Below are positions 1-7,743 of a DNA stretch of 64,000 bases, piece after piece. The notes under the pieces are model-generated. The model was not told the origin of the DNA, did not search any database, and saw nothing but the letters and a program-made list of their open reading frames with translations. The translations under genes were made by a program, and so were the position numbers. The stretch is taken from NCBI GenBank assembly GCA_017505635.1, contig JAFVOU010000040.1, forward strand, positions 82,617 to 146,616, given 5' to 3'. Source of the stretch: Oscillospiraceae bacterium (GTDB lineage Bacteria > Bacillota > Clostridia > Oscillospirales > Ruminococcaceae). The stretch's first letter is position 1, and each line of letters begins with the position of its first letter.

Positions 1-59
1 CCTGCAGATGCCGTCCCGCCGGAAGAATACACACTTATTTTTCCTGATCTTGTTTCCAT
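1..59 (-). CDS. Partial CDS: possible AbrB/SpoVT-like antitoxin or regulator
   Basis: An ATG at 59-57 on the minus strand follows an AAAGGATG ribosome binding site and a promoter. The frame stays open to the window edge and gives 19 residues starting METRSGKISVYSSGGTASA. The opening resembles, from memory, small Firmicutes AbrB/MazE-like antitoxins with an early GGTA segment, but too little is present to prove this. The inverted repeat inside its promoter would fit autoregulation. The product is cut by the window start, so any toxin partner is not visible. Confidence 0.4.
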   Translation of the reverse strand, partial: METRSGKISVYSSGGTASA

Positions 60-82
60 ATTCAACATCCTTTCTTGATATA

Positions 83-111
83 ATTATACTCTATTCGTCC
101 CGAATAATCAA
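83..111 (-). promoter_or_regulatory. Promoter with palindromic spacer (possible operator)
   Basis: On the minus strand TTGATT (111-106) and TATAAT (88-83) are separated by 17 bases. The spacer holds the inverted repeat ATTCG-N3-CGAAT at 93-105. The placement between the hexamers is typical of an autorepressor site. It drives the partial gene that runs off the left end. Confidence 0.6.
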
Positions 112-135
112 TAATTATATGGAAGGTGAGTGCAA

Positions 136-195
136 ATGAGGGATAAGCAAACTGGAATTTTTAAGAGGTATGATTACACCGCAGTTTTTTGTTAA
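136..195 (+). CDS. Possible 19-residue leader-type ORF
   Basis: An ATG lies 7 bases after GGAAGGTGAG and opens a 19-codon frame ending in TAA, directly before an intrinsic terminator. No similarity is recognised. It may be a leader peptide, the remnant of a deleted gene or chance; only the good ribosome binding site supports it. Confidence 0.2.
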   Translation: MRDKQTGIFKRYDYTAVFC

Positions 196-204
196 ATAAA
201 TCAG

Positions 205-237
205 CATACCGCTTTCTTTGAAGGCGGTATGTTTTAT
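205..237 (+). terminator. Intrinsic terminator before the two-component operon
   Basis: An 11-pair stem (205-215 with 221-231, one G-T pair) around a 5-base loop is followed by TTTTATT. It ends a transcript coming from the short region 112-204, for which no convincing gene is seen. Confidence 0.7.
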
Positions 238-263
238 TGTATAATAAAATTATAAATTATTTT

Positions 264-293
264 TTTACAACTCTCTAATATCTATGTTATAGA
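264..293 (+). promoter_or_regulatory. Probable promoter of the two-component operon
   Basis: TTTACA (264-269) and TATAGA (288-293) with an 18-base gap lie upstream of the response regulator. The -35 box lies inside a 17-base sequence that is repeated at the end of the kinase gene (2406-2422). Confidence 0.45.
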
Positions 294-346
294 ATAAAAA
301 CAACAAAAGCTTATCATAAAAACAATAACACAGAAAGGTTTAAACC

Positions 347-997
347 ATGGCATATATTTTAATTGCAGAAGACGAACAGGCTATCAACGATTTGATTTGT
401 AAAAATCTCAAATTGGTAGGGCATAAAACTGTACAGGTTTTTGACGGACATCAGGCATTGGCCAGCATAAACAGTGACAACTTTGACCTTGTGCTGCTTG
501 ATATTATGATGCCGGGATTATCAGGGCTTGAAGTGAAAAAGCTTATTCCTCAGGATATACCTGTAATATTTGTTACGGCAAAACACTCCGTATCAGACCA
601 GCTTATAGGTCTTGGACTTGGTGCCGATGACTATATAGTAAAACCCTTTGACATTCTTGTCCTGCTTGCAAGAGTGGAAAATATTCTGCGACGTACAAAG
701 AAAAACAGCACAGTGTTTACAATAAAAGATTGTAAAATTGACCTCAACAGCAGAACGGTAACAAGAAACGGTGAAGAAGTTATCCTTACCCTGCAGGAGT
801 TTAATCTGCTGGAAGTTTTGGTTATCAACCGCAATTTTGCATTATCCCGCGAAAAGCTGCTGCAGCTGGCCTGGGGCTTTGACTATATGGGCGACACCCG
901 CACAGTTGATGTACACATACAGAAACTGCGTAAAAAGCTGGATATGCAAAAGGAGATAGCAACTGTTTATAAATACGGCTACCGACTGGAGGTGTAA
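347..997 (+). CDS. OmpR/PhoB-family response regulator
   Basis: A 216-residue two-domain response regulator. The receiver domain (about 1-115) has the acidic pocket EDE at 8-10, the phospho-acceptor Asp52 in LLDIMMPG, the Thr of VTAK and the Lys of KPFD. The winged-helix DNA-binding domain (about 120-216) ends in the usual RTVDVHIQKLRKKL recognition segment. The start follows GAAAGG by 8 bases. The kinase gene begins 3 bases after its stop, so the two are a co-transcribed pair. The likely regulon is the adjacent tandem paralogue array (inference from position). No trigger can be named. Confidence 0.95.
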   Translation: MAYILIAEDEQAINDLICKNLKLVGHKTVQVFDGHQALASINSDNFDLVLLDIMMPGLSGLEVKKLIPQDIPVIFVTAKHSVSDQLIGLGLGADDYIVKPFDILVLLARVENILRRTKKNSTVFTIKDCKIDLNSRTVTRNGEEVILTLQEFNLLEVLVINRNFALSREKLLQLAWGFDYMGDTRTVDVHIQKLRKKLDMQKEIATVYKYGYRLEV

Positions 998-1000
998 TAA

Positions 1001-2422
1001 ATGAAGATTAAATTCTGGCAAAAGTTGTACCTTTGTGTGCTATTTGTTTTTCTGCTGTTCTTTAACGGCGGCATTTTCGCTATTGTGACAGCCCAGAACT
1101 CAAAAGCACTGGCACAGCAGAAAGAAAATTTTTTAACCCAGCAGGAATATATCCTGCAGCAGATTGTCAACGATATGTCCCTTGTGTACGAAAGCCGTCC
1201 CCTTGGCATACCGCTGATTATCCGTCAGTACGGAGACCGATATGCAAACAATGGTGTGCTGATGCAGGTAAAAAAAGGGGAAGAGCTGGTTTACTCTTCA
1301 ATAAAATACGAATATTACGACGATTACATAGATTTTCCAAACAAGTATCTGCAGAACCGTGTTTCTGAAATTGCAGAGATTGAGGACGAAAAATACTTTA
1401 TCGTGGAATGCAATCTTCCAAACGAATTTGCGGTTTACGGCACACTTATTGCATTTCCGATACAAAGCTTTTTCGATGACTGGAACGGCACAATTTTAAT
1501 GATAAATGTTATCTGTTGTACAGTTTCTGCAATCATGGCAGTGGTGCTTTACAATCTGCTCAAAGCACTCACCAAGCCTATACAGTCGCTGAACGAAGCT
1601 ACAATCAGGTTTGGTAAAGGAGATATGACTGCCCGCATCGAACATATCACCAACGATGAAATCGGTCATACAGCAAAAAGCTTTAATGAAATGGCGGACC
1701 GTATATGTACCCAGATGCAGACACTGGAGAACTCTGCCCAGGAAAAACAGAACTTTATAAATGACTTTTCCCATGAGATGCGTACACCGCTTACAGCAAT
1801 AAGGGGATATTCACAGTATATGCAGCGGGCAAAAATTGACGGGGAAGAATACTACAGCACGCTGGAAATTATAGACCGACAGGCGTACCGTCTTCAGAAT
1901 TTAAGTGAAAGTATGCTTGCTTTGTCTATTTCTGATAAGGAGCAGCTTGATTTTACCGATATAAATATTCCTCAGCTGATTAATGACATCGGTTTGTCAT
2001 TTCAGCCTAAGCTTCATAAAAATAAAGTGGATTTGGAGATAAACTGTAATGATACTTTGACAGTTAAGGGGGAAATTTCTCTGATAGAAAGTCTTATTGC
2101 AAATCTTGTGGACAACGCAATAAATGCATGCAAAGCAGATGAAACAAAAGAAAATCATTGTGTAAAAATCAATTCCTTTAAATCCAATGAAAAAGTAATC
2201 GTTACAGTGGAGGATAATGGTATTGGAATGAGCCGCGAAGCAATGGAAAAAATATATATGCCATTTTATCGTGAGGATAAATCCCGCAGCAGGCAAAACG
2301 GCGGTGCAGGTCTGGGCGGCAGCATAATCAAAAAAATAGCCGATGTACATGGTGCAACGCTGGAATATATATCCGTACATGGCAAAGGCACAACGGCAAC
2401 AGTTATTTTTACAACTCTCTAA
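1001..2422 (+). CDS. Membrane sensor histidine kinase
   Basis: A 473-residue HAMP histidine kinase. A transmembrane helix (about 10-30) is followed by an extracytoplasmic sensor region of about 130 residues, a second helix (about 165-190), HAMP (about 190-240), the HisKA dimerisation helix with phospho-acceptor His258 in FSHEMRTPLTAIRGY, and an HATPase domain with N box (LVDNAINAC), G1 (VEDNGIGM) and a G2-type GGAGLGGSIIKK loop. The sensor loop has no family I recognise. It is partner to the response regulator just upstream. Bases 2423-2496 after it hold no gene, only a 6-pair hairpin (2426-2443). Confidence 0.95.
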   Translation: MKIKFWQKLYLCVLFVFLLFFNGGIFAIVTAQNSKALAQQKENFLTQQEYILQQIVNDMSLVYESRPLGIPLIIRQYGDRYANNGVLMQVKKGEELVYSSIKYEYYDDYIDFPNKYLQNRVSEIAEIEDEKYFIVECNLPNEFAVYGTLIAFPIQSFFDDWNGTILMINVICCTVSAIMAVVLYNLLKALTKPIQSLNEATIRFGKGDMTARIEHITNDEIGHTAKSFNEMADRICTQMQTLENSAQEKQNFINDFSHEMRTPLTAIRGYSQYMQRAKIDGEEYYSTLEIIDRQAYRLQNLSESMLALSISDKEQLDFTDINIPQLINDIGLSFQPKLHKNKVDLEINCNDTLTVKGEISLIESLIANLVDNAINACKADETKENHCVKINSFKSNEKVIVTVEDNGIGMSREAMEKIYMPFYREDKSRSRQNGGAGLGGSIIKKIADVHGATLEYISVHGKGTTATVIFTTL

Positions 2423-2496
2423 CAACTCTGATAAAAGTCAGAGAAAACGCCCCTTTACAATAAGGGTACAAAGCAAAAATCAAAGGAGGTACTCTT

Positions 2497-2625
2497 ATGT
2501 TGAGACTTATAGTTTTACTGACAATGTTTACGGCAGTTTTTGCACTTGTTATTTGGACAGGCTTCGGGCTTATAAAAACAGCACTTAAAGACAGCCTTGA
2601 CGATGAGTACACCCACGAAAATTAG
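2497..2625 (+). CDS. 42-residue single-pass membrane peptide
   Basis: ATG at 2497 sits 6 bases after the near-perfect site AAAGGAGGT. The product starts MLRLIVLLTMFTAVFALVIW and has one hydrophobic helix (about 2-28), then a short acidic tail ending DDEYTHEN. The gene is too short for ordinary gene finders. It lies between the kinase and the first of four tandem membrane-anchored proteins, whose own ribosome binding site follows its stop. Small helices of this kind often modulate sensor kinases or assemble with membrane partners; that role is inferred from position only. Confidence 0.65.
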   Translation: MLRLIVLLTMFTAVFALVIWTGFGLIKTALKDSLDDEYTHEN

Positions 2626-2648
2626 CAAAAACCAAAGGCGGTGTAAAA

Positions 2649-3566
2649 ATGAAAAAGACAATAATTATAACCCTTGCTATGCTTATCGTTTTCGGTGGTG
2701 CAGTGATATTTGGAGCAAGCCGTGTTCAGAATAACTGGCAGCAGCCAAACGAAGACGATGTGGAATTTTCTATTGGTTCACCTGTTGAAAGTGTAGAAAA
2801 TACAATAAAAGAGTACACATATCAGGTTCTTTCTGAAAAAAACAAGTCGTTATTCTTTTATGAAAATGGGAAATATCCGGTATCACCGACAGAACATGTA
2901 TTTGAACAAACAGATGTCCAGAATGGTATGATAACATATGCAGAAGCTGTAAGTTATGGTGCTTCAGCAGTGGAAAAACTATGGCCTGGCGTATCATTTG
3001 ATAACAGTGAATTTATAGTAGCATTGGAAGATATGAAAACATATAAAGAAGGTGAACAATTATCTCAAAATGGTATAGGGGCTAATTTTAAATTTTATAG
3101 ATACCTGCCTCAATACGTTTTTATTGGTCGCAATATAAAAGACGACAAAACCTTTCAATATTATGTTGATGCGTATACAGGAAGAATACTTTCACTGTAC
3201 AGAATAGACGAAGAACTTTTTGATGCAGATACTATGTTGTATCCAATTTATAAAGAATATTCCTGTGATGAAAAAACAGAGGAAATTCTGTCTTTACGTA
3301 CAAATGAATTGCTGAAGAACTTAGATTATAGCGAATGTAAAACATATTATATTTCGGTGCATAGCATATATTATGGACCATCAGATTATACAGAGATTAA
3401 AGGCTATAATGGATATATAGTAAATGCAGTGTTGCAAGATGATACGATAGTAAGCTTTGTTTTTTATGATAACGCTGAAAAAAATTATCCGCTATATAGT
3501 TTTGAAAACTATTCTGCTTTGTATGATGAAATTTTCTATAAACACATTATAGAAAAATTAAAATGA
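2649..3566 (+). CDS. Membrane-anchored PepSY-like protein, paralogue 1 of 4
   Basis: A 305-residue protein with a Lys-rich start and one hydrophobic segment (about 4-24) that may be an uncleaved anchor or signal peptide, then an extracytoplasmic domain. It shares with the next three genes a juxtamembrane motif W-Q-Q-P-x2-D-D-V and SPVE-x-V (about 31-55), a central D/N-x-M-[IL]-T-Y-x-E-A block (about 95-105) and a late DAYTG-x-[IL] motif like the end of PepSY-type folds. The C-terminal third is private to this copy. It lies in the putative operon of the two-component system. Function is unknown; binding of a ligand or control of a cell-surface enzyme is possible. Confidence 0.75.
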   Translation: MKKTIIITLAMLIVFGGAVIFGASRVQNNWQQPNEDDVEFSIGSPVESVENTIKEYTYQVLSEKNKSLFFYENGKYPVSPTEHVFEQTDVQNGMITYAEAVSYGASAVEKLWPGVSFDNSEFIVALEDMKTYKEGEQLSQNGIGANFKFYRYLPQYVFIGRNIKDDKTFQYYVDAYTGRILSLYRIDEELFDADTMLYPIYKEYSCDEKTEEILSLRTNELLKNLDYSECKTYYISVHSIYYGPSDYTEIKGYNGYIVNAVLQDDTIVSFVFYDNAEKNYPLYSFENYSALYDEIFYKHIIEKLK

Positions 3567-3586
3567 AATGTACGGGATGTTTATTT

Positions 3587-4396
3587 ATGAAAAAAACAAT
3601 ACTTATAACCCTTGTTATGCTTATCGTTTTCGGCGGTGCGGTAAAGTTCGGTGCATCCAAAGTTTCAACTGACTGGCAGCAGCCGAGTGAAGATGATGTG
3701 GAGATTTCTGCAAGCTCACCTGTAGAACAGGTGCAAAATGAATTTAAAATGTACAATTTTGTTTTGCCAAGCGATAAACCGGAAACATACCAGACTTTGT
3801 GGAAATACGGAGTAAAATATTATATTGAACCAACCAAAGATATGCTTACATATGTTCAGGCAGCAAGTTGTGGCGGGACTATTATCGAGCAGCATTTTGA
3901 TTGGATAGATATAGGTGAAACTCCACTGTTTATTGAACTTGAAGATGTTCCTGGAAAAGGTGCATTTTATAAAGTTTCTTACAGAACCAACTATAAAAGT
4001 GCCGTGTGCAAGTTTGATGCATATACATGTGAACTTTATGCTATATCAGCAGAAGGTGGAACAGAAGGGATTCCTGTTGAAATTTTGAAAATGGAAAGAC
4101 AACACGGACAAACCAATATAGAAGATAAAGATATAAAAGAAAGAGTGTTAACTGCAGTTTGTGAATTCACAACAGAGAAAGGCTATCCTGATGTAAACAA
4201 ATATATTACTCGTTCGGTAGGAGAGGGTTATCATGAAATATACCTTACAACAGAGACAGATATTGTACTTAAAGTAGTTATACGATTTAATGAAAATGAG
4301 ATTTTAAGAAAAACACATTTTTCAGTGGACAAAAACAATGTTGATGTAGTGGAATATATAAACAGCATAGGCGAAAGCTTTGTACAGGAGGGATGA
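3587..4396 (+). CDS. Membrane-anchored PepSY-like protein, paralogue 2 of 4
   Basis: A 269-residue paralogue with the same N-terminal helix, the WQQPSEDDV and SPVEQV motifs, DMLTYVQAA and DAYTCE in place of DAYTG. An in-frame ATG at 3563 overlaps the previous stop as ATGA, but alignment with the other copies favours the ATG at 3587. The first 70 bases are nearly identical at DNA level to those of copies 1 and 3, while the rest has diverged, which points to duplication with retained or converted 5' ends. It is the most divergent copy in the PepSY-like motif. Confidence 0.7.
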   Translation: MKKTILITLVMLIVFGGAVKFGASKVSTDWQQPSEDDVEISASSPVEQVQNEFKMYNFVLPSDKPETYQTLWKYGVKYYIEPTKDMLTYVQAASCGGTIIEQHFDWIDIGETPLFIELEDVPGKGAFYKVSYRTNYKSAVCKFDAYTCELYAISAEGGTEGIPVEILKMERQHGQTNIEDKDIKERVLTAVCEFTTEKGYPDVNKYITRSVGEGYHEIYLTTETDIVLKVVIRFNENEILRKTHFSVDKNNVDVVEYINSIGESFVQEG

Positions 4397-4398
4397 TT

Positions 4399-5199
4399 AT
4401 GAAAAGAACAATAATTATAACCCTTGCTATGCTCATAATTTTCGGCGGTGCAGTGATATTTGGTGCAGGCAGGATATCAGAAGGCTGGCAAAAACCACAG
4501 CATGATGATGTTGCACTGTCTGCAGTTTCTCCGGTAGAACGTGTTAACAGCGAGCTAAAAGAATACAGTTTTGAAAAGTTCGAAAGCTTTGCCGGTCAGC
4601 CGCCTTATGACGATTGGTACAGACAGTGCAAACATCTTAAAGCAGACCCCACCGACGGCATGCTGACCTATGCCGAAGCAGCGGCTCAGGGTGGTACCTG
4701 GGCAGAGAAATTTTGCACCGACCTTGATTTAAATGATAAAACCATTGCACTGGAGCTTATCACTTTGCCAAAAGAATACAACGGCAGCACTGTTTTTTGC
4801 GGATATTATTACAACGAAGAAGAAACAGTATATACCGTTGCTTATCTTATAGATGCTTTTACAGGAAAATTAGTCTATCTTTATTACAATGCACCGCATC
4901 TGCGTGTGCCGTATACAGAAAAATTTAAACATATTGAAGAATTTGACGATTTTACAACGGTAGAAGAAAAAGGCAGGGATATCGTATATGCACTTGGACA
5001 CTCCAAAAACAATGCTACAATAAGCACAGCGGCAAGAACATATCAGGGCAGTGGCAATCTTGTAGAATCCCAATACAAAACAAAGGACGGCACAGTATAC
5101 ATGTTCAGATACTGTGCAGATAAAGAAAACAATTATCCGCTTACAGAACTTGCAAACTGTACAGTCCTTTTTAATCAGACAGAAATAGAAATTAAATAA
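4399..5199 (+). CDS. Membrane-anchored PepSY-like protein, paralogue 3 of 4
   Basis: A 266-residue paralogue: membrane helix (about 4-24), WQKPQHDDV, SPVERV, DGMLTYAEAA and DAFTGKLVYLY. GGAGGG at 4387-4392 is well placed for the ATG at 4399; an ATG at 4393 overlaps the preceding stop. Codon choice is a little richer in C/G endings than in copies 1 and 2. No catalytic motif is seen in any copy. Confidence 0.75.
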   Translation: MKRTIIITLAMLIIFGGAVIFGAGRISEGWQKPQHDDVALSAVSPVERVNSELKEYSFEKFESFAGQPPYDDWYRQCKHLKADPTDGMLTYAEAAAQGGTWAEKFCTDLDLNDKTIALELITLPKEYNGSTVFCGYYYNEEETVYTVAYLIDAFTGKLVYLYYNAPHLRVPYTEKFKHIEEFDDFTTVEEKGRDIVYALGHSKNNATISTAARTYQGSGNLVESQYKTKDGTVYMFRYCADKENNYPLTELANCTVLFNQTEIEIK

Positions 5200-5210
5200 G
5201 CGGTGATTTT

Positions 5211-6035
5211 ATGAAAAAGACTATAACCATATCTGTTTCTATGCTTTTCTGTGTTGCAATTACAATGATGGGCATAAGCTTTGTTCAGCAAAAGCAATGG
5301 ACAAAGCCACAGACCGATGAGATGAACATCTTTGTAAATTCACCTGTTGAAGATGTTCAGCAGCAGTATAAAGAATATAAATGGGACTATATGTACAATT
5401 ACCCTGAGTCTAAGATTACTGAAGAAAACTGGAATACGTCAGGCGTAGAACTCACCGATGATATGATCAGTTTTGATGAAGCAGGGTACAAAGCCTGTGA
5501 AATGATGGACACGGCACTGCCACAATATAATATCGAAAACAATATATTTTATGGTTTTATAACGCATACCAGAGGATTTAAAACAGGTGCTGATGTATAC
5601 CGTTTTATGGACAGTGCAAGTTGGGATGATGGTTTTATAATAAACCGCAGCTGCGATATTGATATATACACAGGCAAATGTGTTCAGGCTATTGCAGGCG
5701 AAGAAATAATATATAACACCGAGCAGTTTGGCCCATATAAAAAGTATAAAGAGCTGACACAACAACAAACAAATGAAATATTGGAATATGCAGTGGAAAA
5801 ATGTAGTGCTTTTGGATATTCGGATTTTGTAAGTTATAAAATAACTGAAGTTCCAGGGTTTAAATCAGCAAAATACTGGGTATATATTTACACCGAAAAA
5901 GATGAACTGATAAGAGTGTCACTTCTGTATACAGACACAAAGATATATTTTGAAGATTTCTGTAATGAAAAGATGTTAGGGTATGGCTTGGATATAACCG
6001 AGTTGCCAAATGTGATACCTGACGGAGTTATATAA
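5211..6035 (+). CDS. Membrane-anchored PepSY-like protein, paralogue 4 of 4
   Basis: A 274-residue protein and the most distant copy. The helix differs (MLFCVAITMMGISFV), but WTKPQTDEM, SPVEDV, DDMISFDEAGY and DIYTGKCVQAI keep the family pattern in order. It follows copy 3 by 11 bases and ends the array; a strong terminator lies 27 bases further on. Four divergent copies in one operon suggest different ligands or partners rather than dosage (inference). Confidence 0.72.
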   Translation: MKKTITISVSMLFCVAITMMGISFVQQKQWTKPQTDEMNIFVNSPVEDVQQQYKEYKWDYMYNYPESKITEENWNTSGVELTDDMISFDEAGYKACEMMDTALPQYNIENNIFYGFITHTRGFKTGADVYRFMDSASWDDGFIINRSCDIDIYTGKCVQAIAGEEIIYNTEQFGPYKKYKELTQQQTNEILEYAVEKCSAFGYSDFVSYKITEVPGFKSAKYWVYIYTEKDELIRVSLLYTDTKIYFEDFCNEKMLGYGLDITELPNVIPDGVI

Positions 6036-6061
6036 GAGTATGGGTGCAACCCTGCTAACTG

Positions 6062-6095
6062 AAAAAACAGAGGAACGTTTGTTCCTCTGTTTTTG
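6062..6095 (+). terminator. Terminator of the two-component/paralogue operon
   Basis: CAGAGGAAC (6068-6076) pairs with GTTCCTCTG (6081-6089) around a GTTT loop, extended by an A run against the T run TTTTTG. It is the only clear terminator downstream of the array and supports one transcript from about 290 to here. The remaining 6096-6260 is AT-rich with no gene seen. Confidence 0.85.
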
Positions 6096-6261
6096 TGTTA
6101 CTATTTATATTTTTAGATATTATTTTTTTAACTACTAAAAGTGAAAATGTAAATATAATCGTTTTATATAAATAATTATACAATAGCAAAATTGCCTTAA
6201 AATTAGACACCCTAAATCTTTATAATATGAAATTGTCAGAATAGAGGTATAAATGACAAAA

Positions 6262-6292
6262 TCCCTACAGCCGGGTGTTTCGACTGTAGGGA
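6262..6292 (-). terminator. Inverted repeat, probable rlmD terminator
   Basis: TCCCTACAG (6262-6270) and CTGTAGGGA (6284-6292) form a perfect 9-pair stem with a 13-base loop. Read on the minus strand it is followed by TTTTG, so it may end the rlmD transcript, about 80 bases after the stop. The T run is weak, and it could also be a dispersed intergenic repeat. Confidence 0.5.
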
Positions 6293-6369
6293 CCAAATTT
6301 TTGTTTAAAAGAGCAAAAAAATTCATGTATTTTTCACTCAAAATTAAGTGAAGTTACACAATTTTTTGC

Positions 6370-7734
6370 CTAATTTGAGGCGTGTTGGACCAAAAGTACA
6401 ACGCATTCACAGTGTTTTGTTCTTGGAAACATATCAAAAGGCTGTATAAATTCAACCTTATATCCGTTTTCGGCAAGATATCTGCAGTCTCTTGCAGCGG
6501 TTGAAGGATTACAGCTTATCATAGCGATACGTTCAGGCGCCATGGTAAGAACGGCATTGAGTGTGTTTTCGTCGCAGCCTTTGCGTGCAGGGTCAAGAAC
6601 AACAGCAGAAGGACGGAATCCTTCACCGGCAAGCATCTGTGCAGCCATACCGGCATCAGAACAGATAAATCTTGCGTTTTTGATTTTGTTTACCTTTGCA
6701 TTTTCCTTTGCATTTTCAATAGCTTCGGGAATAATTTCGACACCTACAAGAGTTTTTACATCTTTTGCCATAGATAGACCGATTGTGCCGGCACCGCAGT
6801 AAAGGTCAAGCAAAGTATCATCTTTTGTAAGTTTAAGTGCATTTTTGGCAATTGTATACAGATGCTCTGCACCTTCGCGGTTTACCTGATAGAAAGAATG
6901 CGGGCTTAATGTAATTTTTACACCGCAAAGAATATCCTGAATATTGCCGTCGCCAAAAAGCATAATGTTTTCTTCGCCGAGAATAACATTGGTATTTTTG
7001 TCGTTGATATTAAGCACAACGGTTTTTATCATTGGATATTTTTCGGTCAAATCTTTTACAAGAACATCAATTTTCCATACCTTGCGCCTTGTGGAAACAA
7101 GACACACCATAAGCTGGTCGGTAACTTCGCCGTAACGGAAGTATATATGGCGGATAAGTCCTGTAAATTTTTCTTCATCATAAGCCTTGATGCCAAGCTG
7201 ATTTAATCTGTCTACAATATATTCGGCAATTTCATTGAGCAGTTCCGGCTGAAGAAGACAGTCGTTGCAGGGAATAATACGGTGGGAACGCTGGGCAAAA
7301 AAGCCTGTAATTGCTTTTCCGTTTTCATCTTTTCGCACAGGAAACTGTGCTTTGTTACGGTAACGGTGAATTTTGTCACAGGACAATGTGCCGTTTACAG
7401 GTACATCAATTTTGCCTATGCGTTCAAAACAGCTTTTTACAAAATTACGCTTTGCAGTTTTTTCTGCTTCGTAGGATATATGCAAAAAATCACATCCGCC
7501 GCATTTTGCAAAATTCGGGCATTTGTTTTCGGTTCGGTCAGGAGAAGGCGTGATAATTTCTTCGGTTTTACCAAAACAGTATGAAGATAAAACCTTTAAT
7601 ATTTTAACCTTGCATACATCCCCGACAGCGGTCATAGGTACAAAAACAGCAATGTTTTCATACTTGCCAACGCCGTTGCCGTCAGATGATATATCGGTTA
7701 TTTCAAGTGTAATAATATCGTTTTTCTTAATCAT
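6370..7734 (-). CDS. rlmD: 23S rRNA (uracil-5-)-methyltransferase, RlmD/RumA family
   Basis: A 454-residue SAM-dependent RNA m5U methyltransferase. An N-terminal TRAM domain (about 1-60) is followed by iron-sulfur cysteines at 72, 78 and 81 (C-x5-C-x2-C) with a fourth Cys near 158, then a Rossmann domain with DLYCGAGTIGLS and the catalytic ISCNPST motif near the C-terminus, which supplies the nucleophilic Cys. Firmicutes RlmCD enzymes modify U747 and U1939 of 23S rRNA; which site is used here cannot be read from sequence. AGGA lies 6 bases before the ATG. Only 9 bases separate it from the upstream lipoprotein gene. Confidence 0.93.
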   Translation of the reverse strand: MIKKNDIITLEITDISSDGNGVGKYENIAVFVPMTAVGDVCKVKILKVLSSYCFGKTEEIITPSPDRTENKCPNFAKCGGCDFLHISYEAEKTAKRNFVKSCFERIGKIDVPVNGTLSCDKIHRYRNKAQFPVRKDENGKAITGFFAQRSHRIIPCNDCLLQPELLNEIAEYIVDRLNQLGIKAYDEEKFTGLIRHIYFRYGEVTDQLMVCLVSTRRKVWKIDVLVKDLTEKYPMIKTVVLNINDKNTNVILGEENIMLFGDGNIQDILCGVKITLSPHSFYQVNREGAEHLYTIAKNALKLTKDDTLLDLYCGAGTIGLSMAKDVKTLVGVEIIPEAIENAKENAKVNKIKNARFICSDAGMAAQMLAGEGFRPSAVVLDPARKGCDENTLNAVLTMAPERIAMISCNPSTAARDCRYLAENGYKVEFIQPFDMFPRTKHCECVVLLVQHASN

Positions 7735-7743
7735 TTAATTTTC

